A stretch of 36,758 nucleotides of DNA from Saccoglossus kowalevskii (taxonomy: Eukaryota; Hemichordata; Enteropneusta; Harrimaniidae): positions 75,468 through 112,225 of the forward strand of contig NW_003112485.1 of assembly GCF_000003605.2 (NCBI RefSeq). The letters run 5' to 3'. The translations under genes were made by a program, and so were the position numbers. This document shows positions 12,301-24,527 of this stretch, in pieces; the first letter of the stretch is position 1, and each line of letters begins with the position of its first letter. Under the pieces are notes generated by a model that saw only the letters and a list, made by a program, of their open reading frames with translations, was not told the origin of the DNA and did no database searches.

Positions 12301-14110
12301 CTAGCTGAATCTTCGAACAGATTGTTTTACACAATCAAGGACTTAAACATCACAAAAATGTTCATCCCAACGTAATTTATACGCATTGCATACACCAAAA
12401 CGACGTTTCTGACACTAAGACGCAAACAAACACCCATAACAATATTCATACAATACGGCATTCAGTTTCCAAATATCAACGGTGGTTACAAATCATACTT
12501 GGTATTAGTAGGACCACCGTTTCTCTCGTCGTCATATCTATTATGATGGGCGTATAATAATATAAACCTTATATGTGTTGTGTTGAAAAAACAATAATGG
12601 AAATAGCCAATGAGACATATTCAGAGAATATGAACATTGATATTTTCAACACACTAATAAAGAACATCCTGAAAAATCCTGAACTGCTTGCTTGTCGCTC
12701 GCATTTGAAGCAAATTATTAAGAATTAAAAGAAATCTAATCATAACTATTCCTACCTCGTTCTTATTAATCCCAATCTCCGAAACACTGTGTTATCCTTA
12801 TAAGAGCCAAACTCGATCTAAGAGCTGACGCTGATTTGGCGCATTAATATTGATGCATATTTGCATAAAAGCATTGAGTACGGAGAAGTGAGGCGTGACG
12901 CATTCGGTCTACAATGCTGAATCACTATGATTTGATATGACGAATGCCCTCTACGTCACGTACATACGGAAAGTCGAATGCCAGAATTTGCAAGACAAAG
13001 CAAAAGAAACTGAACACAAAAATTATTACCTGAAATTTGAAATTAATGAAAACAAAATATTTTTTAATTTGATTTTTTAAGCAAAATAAGTAGTTAAAAC
13101 AAGTTATAATTTAATGAAAATATGTGTGCATATTTACATATACATATCGGCAGTTCATGTACACATTTTAGTCAATATGAATAATTCGATTTATCACAAA
13201 ATAAAAAAATATACACATTGTAATGCATATTTATTTCTCGAATCAAAATTGAAATTTAATATTGCCACTAACAGTAGGCACAATAGCATGCATTAAATGT
13301 AAAGCAAACACACATACCGTATGTTTATGTATGTATTTTCGTCTACGTACAATGGCAAAATAACTAGTGTATTCAACCCTGGAACACATGTTCCTCCTTC
13401 GATTTACAATATTTGGATATGTGTTACGGTCAAAGAGTAAAATAAAAGGTCAAAACCCTAAATAATAGCAATAATAGTGAATCTGGTGCAGGTTGGCATC
13501 TCTTTTGAATGTTATCTAGTTAAATAAGTTTTCCCTAATGCTGCCTGAAATGACATGAACCTATTAAAACAAAATCAAAAACCGAAACATCAAAATACAT
13601 CAGCTTTCAGTAATTCCTTCTAGTTTTATTACATATTTATACGTCGCAGCACCTCTTCAAATTCCGTTGAATGGCGTTGTATATCCATGTCGTACATGGC
13701 GTGTTGTGACAACTATCACCATGTAAACTACTGATAGTATAGATAAAATATAACAATGATAAACTGCCAAACGCGCAATATTGTATATATGATGAGTCTG
13801 TTCTTTGCAAAAACCTCGACAATTGCGCCGACGAATGTGTAGCGTAGAAAGACACAGGCCTAGAACATGCGTAACAAATTTTCAGTTATCACATTAAAGC
13901 AAAGTGGTTTAAGTTCGTTTCCCCGTAAGCCGAATACTGTATAGTCTGATAGGCATTACCAACTCTGAAATCTATTTATTATATATATATTTTGAAACTT
14001 TCTTATGTTACATACGTTATACTACTAAGATCACGTTAGTGTTCAGTGTACGTCAGAATTCCATCTGATTGGCTTTATTGTTTCTCGCGTTCCACGTCAT
14101 TGTGATTACT

Positions 14111-14198
14111 GCCTCGTTTTGGTATGTTCAGAGCCTCATGTTATTGCGTCTCGTGCCTCGCTGTGGAGTTCTCGTTGCCTCGATTTGTGATGTTCAGC
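14111..14198 (+). repeat. Imperfect direct repeat, 66-base offset
   Basis: GCCTCGTTTTGGTATGTTCAG begins at 14111 and GCCTCGATTTGTGATGTTCAG at 14177, matching at 18 of 21 positions. A third GCCTCG lies at 14155. This suggests a decayed tandem duplication. Confidence 0.5.
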
Positions 14199-16060
14199 CC
14201 TTTGGCTTTAACCACTTCACTCATTCATTTAATTTAAATTTAATTTATCTTTAACATATAAACAATTTGTTTGATTCGTCTACGAAATTGTGTGTTTATA
14301 TGTCGTCTATTACTATGCTGAGAAGATAATATGACAACTTGTTCAATAGTAACACGTTTGTCAAAAACAATAATCCGCGACTAATTATTAGTTAAACCAC
14401 ATGCACTCACAGTAAATGGAGTGAAAGCTTGAATTGTTGACAGTAAATACATTCCTAGATCATTAATATAAACTAAATAAGGTATTTTAAGAGTGTGTGA
14501 ACTTTGGTATCTCTGTGAACATACAACACTGTGACAGTGGTTGGTGTGTTTTCATTGAGTTGGGTGAGGTTTTTCAATTAGCAGGCTGACTATCGTCCAT
14601 AACATAATCGAATTTAACACGTCATTTCAAAAGCTAGTAGACGAAGTCACTGAATATTTTGTGTAATATTATCACACATGTTCGAATCACCCAATAACAG
14701 ACTAAGTATATTTCACTTTGCATACTCGGCTGACTGTATTTCCGATGAAAAAATTCACAAATGATTTTGTCCACTGGTAGCCAATATGTGTATATTAATA
14801 TATACCCAGTTTATCATGACCAAATGTGAGCACTTATGTGACACATGGCTGTTATGGGTGATTAAACCTTTGATTACCAACCTTGTGTCAAGGTAATATA
14901 CACACACAATAACTACAAATGATGGAATTAAACTTGGTTCGATGATTAAGTAGTGATTCCACAGTCGGTTAAATACCCGGTTGAAGCACGGAAATTGCAA
15001 TGCGCAAACTTCACACACCAACAATCTCATAACACTGATAAACCATAGTCTCTATTGTGTGGTTGTCGCATCAGTGATTGTTTTCTCTATTGCCACGCTA
15101 TACGTATTGTAACATTAAGAATTTCAATTAATATCGCAACCGCAAACTTGTTTAAATAATGTAATACAAACCTGACAATATGATTGACATATTCAGGTCA
15201 ACGTTTTTATATAATACATAATACTTCCTAACATCAGATCACTTAGTGTTGTTACTTATACACAAGCATTACATTGATCAATGTACTGTGGAAACTTTTC
15301 AAATAATATATCCCACATCTACGTATATTCAGAGCACTATTGTCAACTTGTTTACAATTTCTGAGCGATGCGTGTGACGAATAATTGTATTGACTGAATT
15401 GGACATACATGATTTATGATTAATTCGCAATTCAAATGTTCATTGTTATTAACTTTGAGATTACATACTTAAGGCACCATATTTATTGAGGATATCTAGA
15501 TTTCTAGATTTTTTGATACATAAATAATCATGAGAATTGTCATGGATACATACGCTATATAATGTTCATATATCCTTATTGCTTTGATATCAGAAATAAT
15601 ATGTATCGAAAATCATAATTTTATGAAAGTAATTTATCAATTGTGTTTTCACGGACAACAATAAGTGGATGCTGTGTCAGATGCATTTTGCCAATTATGA
15701 CAAATACAAATTTTAATTCGGTACAGCCATACACAATTGTACGTCACTTGATTTGTTACCTAATACGTACAGTGATGTCTATGTCAGATACATTCCTGAA
15801 TATAATCAGCTTTCAATCAAATACCGCATTGTGTCAATACAATACAATCGATTATGTAAATTGTGTAATGCGGTGTTACAAACACCTATCTATACTCTAT
15901 ACTCAGAACATGGCACAATTTGAGTCCATCTTTTGTACATTTTCACAAATTGTCTCAATGAAGAAGCTGCAAATGTGAAGTGGCCTAATGAGACAAATAA
16001 CACAACCACGGTATCCATGGTTGCTTGGTTACCAAAAATAGATGAATGTTCTAATAGGCT

Positions 16061-16130
16061 TGGGGAGTGGCAGAGTGGCTTACAAACTCGATGTATGCTT
16101 CGGTGCGTTATTCATGCTCGGAACATCTGA
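16061..16130 (+). mobile_element. tRNA-like sequence, possible SINE head
   Basis: TGGCAGAGTGG (16068-16078) is a perfect match to the internal A-box consensus of RNA polymerase III tRNA promoters. GCTCGGAAC (16116-16124) is a B-box with two mismatches, 48 bases downstream, close to tRNA spacing. The sequence does not fold into an obvious intact cloverleaf. It is therefore more likely a decayed tRNA-derived SINE head or tRNA pseudogene than a working tRNA. Confidence 0.35.
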
Positions 16131-16841
16131 ATACTTAAACGAATTGTCGGTCTCTGTAAAATGGCACGACACAATAACATAGTAGTACTGAGTCATGTGC
16201 GGATAGTTTATTGCATTATGATGCACGTGTGATTTTTGGTATTATTAATGTTATTACTACCACCTGAGTGACACAAAGTTGTGAAAACGCTGGCAATTGG
16301 TACTTCACATTAAGGTGATGTTCAGGCAAAAATGATAATGTAGTGGGCACACTCAAACATATAATGTGCAGTGGTCGAGTGAGTGATTAAAATTGGAAAT
16401 TAAGATTGGAAAAGTTGGAGTAACCAAACATCTCTAATAATTTTGGTTTTTGGCTTTTAGCTGAAATAAATGCATCCATGTATGCGTGAGTTAAAATGCT
16501 TTTGCAAACCCTTTCACAAATAACTAACCTTTAATTTTAGTGTGTTCAACTTTTTCGCTGAATAAAAACTAATAATCACATTTATTGTTATTATGAATTA
16601 AAACAAATTTAAACAAATCAAACATTATCCAGTAAAATAATATGTTTTGTAATATAACAATAATGTACAGCAATCAGCCATTTAAAAAAAATATTTATAT
16701 AAACGCACAACCTTTCGTAAAGGCCGCCATATTGGAAAAAAATGTCGAAAATACATCTGAACCAATCTCGTATGCACACGACTATGCAACAAAGAAATGG
16801 AACCACAGTTTATATGTGCAGAGTTGTTACGTGAGTTCGGA

Positions 16842-16854
16842 GTTAATAATTAAC
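16842..16854. promoter_or_regulatory. Perfect HNF1-type palindrome
   Basis: GTTAATAATTAAC matches the established HNF1 homeodomain dimer consensus GTTAATNATTAAC at every fixed base. No gene is recognised close by, so function is unknown. Confidence 0.4.
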
Positions 16855-17360
16855 AACTAATATTTTTCACCTGGCTTGAAAACGTGTTTTGAAGTTTAAA
16901 TTTGTCCTCACAAGGAAATATTTATATGAATGCGTTTATCCATAGAAATAATGAACATCGTAAAGTGTAAAAACAACATATAACATACACTTCATTTAAT
17001 TAGTCGCAATCTGTAGTTCACCCAAACCATATACTACTATACTATTTCGCCTGCGCAAATTTCGAAGTCAGCTTCGACGGAAAATCGTGTTTATGTACTA
17101 TAGCAAATCAAAACGATGGGACATGATAAAGCTAAATTACACCAACTGAATCATGGAAAAAGGAACGAGGTATATAATATATTTTTTCGACAGTGGGCAA
17201 TTTTCTACTTATTTTGTTTCCTCCTCTTTTTGAACAATTGTCATGGGAACCACACGAGTCTGTTTAGATGTTGTATGATGATGACTCTTTTTGTTTACCA
17301 CAATGCTTTAGATAGAGTTTATTTATTTATAGCTTCCTTCGTATTTAAAACGCATATTTA

Positions 17361-17445
17361 CAGTTGCCGAAACGCGTCATGTCCGATATGGGTCCCATGC
17401 AACGTTTACAACGCATGCAAGACAGACGTATTGTGATTTAACCAA
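17361..17445 (+). mobile_element. Interspersed repeat copy 1 (CGCGTC...CGATATGGG)
   Basis: This stretch aligns without gaps to 20508-20545, with 29 of the first 38 positions identical. It continues through TACAACGC and TTTAACCA with small gaps. GTTGCCGAAACGCGTC is GC-rich against its AT-rich setting. Two diverged copies 3.1 kb apart indicate a dispersed element. The family cannot be named from the sequence. Confidence 0.6.
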
Positions 17446-17898
17446 AAATGAGCAAGACCCTAATCAGCTTCCGATAATCAGCTTTCTGTTCCGCACATCA
17501 ACTCCCTGTTCGCATTACCCTGTAAAAGAGTTCCGGTAAATTTATCCGGAAGTTGAAGTTTCTTTTCTGAAAATTTCTGATCACAGGTGTTTGTCACCAG
17601 CCTTCAATCTACTTTGGTAATCTGACGGCAGGGATATTTGATGTCTCTCAACACTTTTCAGTGGTTCATTCTCGGGTAGGGGTGTGAAAGTTAACTGCTA
17701 ATGGTCTCATGAAATTTGATGGATTTCTCGTGAATTAATGAGCTTTAAGTAACCGACGGTTAATTTGAATTAATGATATCAGTCAACACTGTCACTCGTT
17801 TATGTGTCTTGACACTTGTATGATAAGTCTCAAAAGTTTACTTCAATTATTCTAATTTCTGAACGATTTTATACTGTTAATGTGGTTCAGGACTGTGA

Positions 17899-17978
17899 TT
17901 GAGTATGGTATGATAGGTAGCGCGTCTACTTGCAGTGTAGAAGTGACTACTGTGATCGTGACTTCCATCCTCTGTATC
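17899..17978 (+). mobile_element. Diverged tRNA-derived element, possible SINE head
   Basis: TGGTATGATAGG (17906-17917) followed by TAGCGCGTCT is an A-box/D-arm with one mismatch. GATCGTGAC (17954-17962) is a B-box with one mismatch, 48 bases downstream. Together these look like a worn tRNA-derived SINE head in plus orientation. No 3' tail was identified. Confidence 0.4.
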
Positions 17979-18960
17979 AACGGACCCAGCTTTCTAAGGA
18001 TATTCAACGCAATAGTTATTCTCAAAAACAGATGATCGTAAATCATGTATTTATTTTATGTGGTTTGTAGTTTTCAGAATAATCCCGAGAATGTTCTAGA
18101 CAATTAGGGATCCGAATTGTATTGAATATGGAGATTGAAAGGAATTATAGTTTAGTTAGTCACATTCTCAGTCATTGTCTAATTTATTTTGATTTGATTA
18201 TTCACCTGATTTGTTTTATCTCGTCTAGCTTCTTGATATTCAATATAATAAATCATCTCTTTACACAGATAGAAAAAATCAATATACTGCACTCCTGTCA
18301 TCATATCGAAGATATAATGATTTACAGAACTAATATGTCCTAAATGACTTTCAATATTGAATCATTTATTACATATTTCTTGATTAGCGGAGATAACCTG
18401 TCGTCTACGTAATTCTCAATGGAACATTGTATTGTGACTCTATCTAAACAGATAGCAAACATAGCCAACATAATGTGTGTACCCAGTATATAAAATTATC
18501 TCGACTGTATTTAATATACAAAATCAATATTTTTCCATTCAATGTTAATATTTTGAAGTTTTCACTGTTTTGTATTTGTCACAATGATGAGACTATTTGT
18601 ACAACTTTGAATTTTATTATCCCAAGTATATTTTCAATTCACAGACTGGTATATTTTATTAATGCAAATGTAGGGAGCGTCAGTCTTGTCATTAACAACA
18701 AGCCAATAAGAATCTTCCCAGTACAGGTTCACTTAAATATCTATTGAGTAGTTAAGTTTTTGGTTCTCCTGAACTGGAAAACACATTTGGTACAATTGCT
18801 GTCCATGTCGATGGAATAGTACTTGTTATTGCACAATCCAATTTCTTTTAATTTCAAGCAAATGTCTATTTTTAACTCAGAAACCCATCATCATTGAAGA
18901 GATCAGCAGTGTAAATAATTACCGATTGAATTCATTCAGTAAAAAAAGTGGCCTTTCTTA

Positions 18961-19188
18961 ATTTTATTTATTTATTTATTTATCCAGTATTTACAGAATT
19001 GAAGATGCATGATACTCACGCATACTGTAATTTCCTGTCAACAGTTTCGTGCCCATTGACATTTACAGACTCATTGACATTTACACAACTCAAACATATA
19101 CATGTATTGAGAAGTATAGTCGACCATGGTAGTAAAACCCACAATCTCCCTGATGATTGGCAGACACACTAACCACTATGAAACCCAT
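18961..19188 (-). mobile_element. tRNA-derived SINE, near full length
   Basis: On the minus strand the element begins with GGGTTTCATAGTGGTTAG (A-box area, 19171-19186). It passes GTGTGTCTGCC and CAGGGAGATTGTGGG, then reaches a B-box-like GGGTTTTACTACC (19128-19140), 42 bases after the A-box. The body runs for about 150 bases and ends in TGTAAATACTGG followed by a TAAA tail (18963-18984). A tRNA head, a body and a short-repeat tail, 228 bases in all, is standard SINE architecture; such elements are mobilised by a partner LINE. The body holds an 18-base tandem duplication (CATTGACATTTACA at 19054 and 19072). I found no clear target-site duplication, so it is probably old. Confidence 0.7.
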
Positions 19189-19548
19189 TACTATATGAAA
19201 TGACCATTTTCACTAATGATTTGTTTACTAAGCAATCGATCAATAATTTAGGTTACATTATGTTTATGTTTTATTTTATGTCATAGGTGTAAACATTTTC
19301 TATAAATGTCAAGAACCTGACGTTACAAATAGTTTAGTGCAGATCACTGTTATTTGTAAATACAAGGGAACAAACTAAATTATCGGATATTAATAATTTT
19401 CAAGTTTATTATACAATTCTCAATTTTACTTATTAATATCGCTCCATTTGACTCCTCGGGAAATTATATAAAATGGTGTTTAACTTAGAGACACTATGAC
19501 ATATTGTTGATATTGTTAGACTTCCTAACATTATAATTTTGATTTACA

Positions 19549-19645
19549 TGTTTTTATTAACAAATATAATGAACGACCCGCCAACCCACAATGGGCGAAA
19601 ACTCACTTTGTGCAACATATATGGGCGAGGCGTGAGTAGAGTACT
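19549..19645 (-). mobile_element. Retroposon-like 3' end sharing GGGTTGGCG motif
   Basis: On the minus strand GGGTTGGCGGGTCGTTCATT runs into an AT-rich TTTGTTAATAAAAA end. The same block, with one substitution, is at 24528-24547. More GC-rich sequence (CTCACGCCTCGCCC) lies before it, as expected of the body of an inserted element. Confidence 0.45.
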
Positions 19646-19863
19646 TATATGGAACACAAAATGTGCTTGAAATTGTTTCCACAATCTCATATGAAAAACT
19701 AAAAAAGAAACCACTTTTAATCCATCAAATATCATTTAATTAAATCAGTTACTGCAACGTTGCGAGTTGACGAGTGTCTGATGTGTGGAATAGCATTGTA
19801 GTGATCGCCCGAGTGAACGGCACATCGTGACTGATATGTCGTCTCGGTGTCCGCCGCGGTCTT

Positions 19864-19945
19864 GTACTACGTAATACGGGGTATCGTTACCCCATTCCAT
19901 GAGTGTACTACGTAATACGGGGCATCGTTACCCCATTCCATGAGT
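19864..19945. repeat. Tandem duplication of a 41-bp unit with a hairpin
   Basis: Two adjacent 41-base copies (19864-19904 and 19905-19945) differ at one base. The first holds GGGGTATCGTTACCCC, a perfect 6-bp stem with a TCGT loop; the T-to-C change in the second breaks one pair. Each copy starts with GTACTACGTAATAC, which contains the palindrome TACGTA. The block sits in a local GC-rich patch. Confidence 0.9.
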
Positions 19946-20084
19946 GTTTTCAAACCATAAGGGTAGATGTTATTGGCAACTCTACTATCTGTGTAATAAT
20001 TATTTAAAATTTTACGGAAGGCCGATGATTTGACGAATACTTTGAAGCCAAACGAAACTTACAGGCGTAGCGAGCAAACGTGCC

Positions 20085-20460
20085 TTGAAACCCCAAGAGT
20101 ACTACAAATACTGACAGGGGTGTGTAGCTGGTTGTTTGAAACTCCTACCCCTTATCAGAAAGAAATAGACTCAAATTGCCTACCCCTTTTCAGACAAACT
20201 GTTGATATTTCCAGACAGTAAGCGTAATTGGTACCAAGGGAAAAGCAGGTGGACTCTCGAGGATGGACTTGACGATCGAAATGAAGTTACAGAAAGAAAA
20301 AATCAGCTTCAATCTCCTGATTGTTGGATTACTCAAGCTCTAGAGACAGTCTTTGGAAAATATGGATCTCTTTTCAGACAGACAAGGTAAAATAACATAC
20401 CCTTTTTCAGACAGAAGTGGTGAATTTGGGACCCCTTTTGGCGGCACATATATATAGTAT
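20085..20460 (+). mobile_element. Unclassified decayed element with TACCCCTTTTCAGAC motifs
   Basis: TACCCCTTATCAGA (about 20147), TACCCCTTTTCAGACA (about 20180), TCTCTTTTCAGACA (about 20367) and TACCCTTTTTCAGACA (about 20399) recur, with GACCCCTTTTGG near 20429. The region is more GC-rich than its surroundings. It abuts the repeat copy at 20508. I cannot place it in a known family; it looks like the remains of one or more inserted elements. Confidence 0.4.
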
Positions 20461-20507
20461 ATTTTATTTGACTCAAATTAATGAATTGAAAATACATTAA
20501 AGGGCGG

Positions 20508-20588
20508 CAGTCGTCGTGCCGCGTCCTGTTCGATATGGGACTCATAGTGACGTATACAACGCGTGTAAAATACACCGCGCTTTAACCA
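20508..20588 (+). mobile_element. Interspersed repeat copy 2 (CGCGTC...CGATATGGG)
   Basis: Homologous to 17361-17445: CGCGTCCTGTTCGATATGGG here against CGCGTCATGTCCGATATGGG there, then ACGTATACAACGCGTG against ACGTTTACAACGCATG, then TTTAACCA in both. Orientation is the same in both copies. Confidence 0.6.
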
Positions 20589-20679
20589 TGGCCAATAATC
20601 ATACACAAAAAACACAATAACACGAAATACAGATATAAAAATAAAATGTTAAAACGGATAACACTAACAACTATAAGCC

Positions 20680-21149
20680 GTCAATGTTAGTACCCCCCGG
20701 GCTTGGAAGCTAGTGGGTGTTAGCAACCCTAGAAGGAGAAATAACAGTGATTTTAATCTGATTGCATAAATAAAAAACACACCTGAGAGCAGAGATACTT
20801 CGATGTGTTTAGGCAAGCTGTTCCCGGACTGCGATATTTACACAGTTTACTCACGTTCTCATTCGTCGATCTCGTTTTGCAAAAAGAGTGGTACTAACTA
20901 CAAAAAAACAAACAAAAAAACAGAACAAGTTCAGCTCTCTGTACTCGCGCTCCATATATACACTCCCACTTCGTTTATCGCACTTGTTTGGCTAAATCAT
21001 CCCATGCCCCTTAGTTTATCGACACGATAGACCGACTTACTCTGGGAGCCACCAAGCTATAACGGCATTAGTCACGGAGTCTAGAAGCGCGCGTAATAGA
21101 CGGAACACTTTGACCGAGCGCGCTTTAGCGTACAGAGCAGACGACGATG
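20680..21149. other. GC-enriched non-coding patch, unclassified
   Basis: Local GC rises around ACCCCCCGGGC (20692) and GAAGCGCGCG...GCGCGCTTTAGCG (21086-21130). The words GCGCGC and AGCGCGC appear on both sides of a short spacer, giving a possible stem. No ORF here has recognisable content. It may be a decayed transposon or a short regulatory island. Confidence 0.3.
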
Positions 21150-24100
21150 TACTCACAAAATTGTCTGATATCGATATTGAAATTTGATGTTATTGGCAAT
21201 TGACTATTTTATTTGATGCCGATTTTACTAATAAATACTTGTTATCTAACATTTTTTCTTCTTTTTACATAGTTTCTCTTTTATTCGTTTTTGAAAACAA
21301 CATTGTATTCATATTCATTGGACAAGGACTTGATGCTCAATAGCGGGATACATAATCGCAAATAATATGTTGAAATAACGTCATAAAATCCACTGGTATT
21401 CATAATGCTATAATATAAAAGTCAATATGAATTGTATATTTTCATATTTAACAAAATATGTGTATATAATATAATTCATTCTGACTGTTCTATGATGATT
21501 ATTTCTTATATTACGAACACTGCGTTATATTCTCATGTCCGTTATTACAATTTCATATTTCAAGTAACATATTCATATATTCTTTCAAATAATCATTACT
21601 GTATTTTTTTTAATTACGGAATGTGTGTCGTGCATAATCATATATTTGTTAGGATAATGATTATTAGTATTTTTATATGGCGGAATTAATCGCACGTTAC
21701 GCGATTATGTTGACACCGTACCAATAACGAGCGACCTAGGTGGTATGGGTATATGATGATGATCCGATTGACAAAGTTGCCAGTCAATAGACCAAAGTCA
21801 TTATTTAGTTAGCTCTCGGGTGAGTTTGTAAGAAATCAATATAGGAATAGCGACTAAAAAATGAAATTTTTGGTTAAGTTGGTTGCAGCTAATAGTGGAC
21901 ATTGTAACGGATTTCGTTATAGTCAAACACAATGGAGTTATCCATAAACAACTATAGGGGCAGTGATGAATGTAATAAAAAATAATATAGCATTGTTTGG
22001 TTTTTGGGTGGGATTTTGTTGGGATTAATAATATCTAAACGGCGAATCGTTAATACGTGTAACCACAAGAAAGATTCATGTAAAATGCTACGAGCTTAGT
22101 CTAGAAATATCTAAACGTCGTATGCAATTAATAAATTATAACCAAAGAAATTCAATGAAAAGAATGCTTCAAGCTTAGTTTAGAATTATGTGAAGCAACA
22201 TCGGTCCCATATCAATTAAGTTTCTTGTTTTTTGTCTATTCTTTGCTATTCCAATAATGTGTTTTTGGCCCCGAGTGTTTGGCACATTATACATACACGT
22301 TCTAATGTTATGATATTTTGAATACAACTACATTAGTACGATGAAAAATTATAGTGCTCAGTAATTATATATATTTATATCAGATATTATATCATTTATC
22401 ATAGCTTTTAAAAGTAATTTTGTAATTGTTATATAATAAGTGATTTAATGATATATACAACACACACACATATATATACATATAAGTTAGATTGTGTGTA
22501 ATGAGTATTTAATGACAAATAGAAAATAGAAGATTATGGGAGCCGACATATCCCAGCAGGTAGCGAGAAAACGCTGGCAATGTCTATTTATTTAAAAAAA
22601 AAAATATAATTAATATAATTAGCAAGATTGATGGTAACATTAAATATCCGATAACCTGATATCCTGAATGTCAAGTTATTATTTAGGCAACGTGCCAGTT
22701 ATATATATGTTACTCACATGAGCAATTTGATTATTATAGCTACTTAATCACTTGAGTGAATATATTACCTAGTCGGTTATATTTGGAAGAGAGCTGAGGT
22801 GCCATTTATTGCTTCCAATTATTCCTAAAGAACGTACTGTCGATATATTTTTATGAGAGTTAATATGACTGATGGTTATGACACGACATAAATACGTTAC
22901 ATTGTTTGTGTGATACTGCACACCAACGATAAGTCACAGGAGAAAACAATTTACTGTGAACTTTTAAATAAGGATCAACAATGAGTTTGTAGAAAAGACT
23001 ATTTCTGTGTGTACCTTTAAACAAAGAAACCCAATTCATTGCGATTTTGTAGCAGAAAACATTTAATTACGTCGTTGAAGCAAAACACATTTACTTTTGT
23101 AGCAAAGCATATTTCACTGATATTTTAGACATCACATTTACTTGTGAATGTCCTTAAGTCAGAAAATTGACAAATTTCAAACAGCAGATGGGCAAGAATA
23201 TATACTGTATGAGTTGGCAGAATTAGCTAATCAATAACACAGTTACTAAATTATTGAATAATATCAATGAATCTAGCATTAATGAACTGCAATCTAATCA
23301 ATTATCTGTAGGTTTAATAAGACTAATTATTAATAAATGACAACCAGGGGCAGGGTTATTTAAATATCACTACTACATTTTAATTTGAACAGAAAAAATA
23401 TACCAAGTTCTTTGAATCATTTGATGCGTTGGCTTAAGTAACACAATACACAATGCATTGTTATATACTGGTGCATTATGGTCTTCCATAATGTGTACAC
23501 ATCCAATTAGTCCTAGAACATCTGAGAACTCTCAAAGTGTCTTCATTTCTATAATGTATTGAGTAGATACTTAAATTAAGTTTTATTTTGCACAAATATT
23601 TTTATTTGTCATTTAGCGAATTTTAATTGTTTTTATATTGTTTGCAATAGGTCGCGTGCATATATTTTGCGATCAACTGCAAAGATTAGTTGTTTTTGAA
23701 GTGAGTCATTTTTTTTATCATTTTATAGGAATTAATACTGCTTGAGATTTTTGCTCATTCTAATTCTATAAGGTTTTGAATCAACTTTCATGAATTTCTA
23801 AGTTTTTTTTCAAAGCGTTCACGTGATCGTTGTGATTATTCTTATAAAAGATTGGGCATGTCGTGATACGGAAAGCTGAGGACATAACCAGGACAGCTAT
23901 TCATTGGACGTAGAAGAAAAAGCGGGTTCGGCACAAGAACACTTGGCGACTGACTGTGGACAATGAAATGACTGGTGGTGATACAATTTATTTATGCACA
24001 CAAATATAGCCTAGTATAGTCATAGTCTATTACCACCTACTCAGCTACGACTGCTATTGAGTATGAGTCTGTCCACCAGCAATGACAAACGAATCGAAAA

Positions 24101-24509
24101 TGCAGGCACATGCACGAACATGTAAACACAAACACGGGGCTCGAAAATGCGTCTCGATACTATAAGCAGAACGATCTACTCAGTTACAAAAGTGAGTATC
24201 ATATGTAATATTGTTAGTTGAACAATCAAGCGCTTTCATTAGGAATGATGTGATATATCAAACTGCTGATGAATGCAGTAAGGATATTACAAGTTGTCAC
24301 ATTTTTATTGCCATACTTGATTGAAGTGATAGTGTTACTGCCTGAAAATCTAATACAGTCTAATAGTAGAAATATATATGATATATCATTTCAGTGCACA
24401 GACTTTTTTCACCATGTCTAGTGGTGATTCGTCGTGGATTGTGACACGGCCACGGTTTGAATTGATTTCAAAATTATTAATTATGTTACCGAAACTGTAA
24501 CACCGTTAA
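21150..24509. other. AT-rich intergenic DNA, nothing recognised
   Basis: Very AT-rich sequence with a short (AC)n(AT)n patch near 22460-22486. The longest ORF is 85 codons and unremarkable. No gene, RNA or clear mobile element was found. Confidence 0.55.
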
Positions 24510-24527
24510 AATATTCAAACAAAAATG

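Larger units (their letters stand above)
11743..16060. other. Intergenic DNA with minor repeats, no recognisable gene
   Basis: No gene family is recognisable; the longest ORF is 111 codons (15643-15978, plus) and lacks features. A retroposon-like B-box fragment (12221-12240) and GCCTCG-rich direct repeats (14111-14198) are listed separately. Confidence 0.5.

Noticed and set aside
15643-15978. 111-codon plus-strand ORF
   Set aside because: No domain or exon-like signal; a chance ORF.
16284-16298. 15-base word GAAAACGCTGGCAAT shared with about 22568-22582
   Set aside because: Flanking sequence does not align, and one exact 15-mer pair is near chance expectation for a window of this size.
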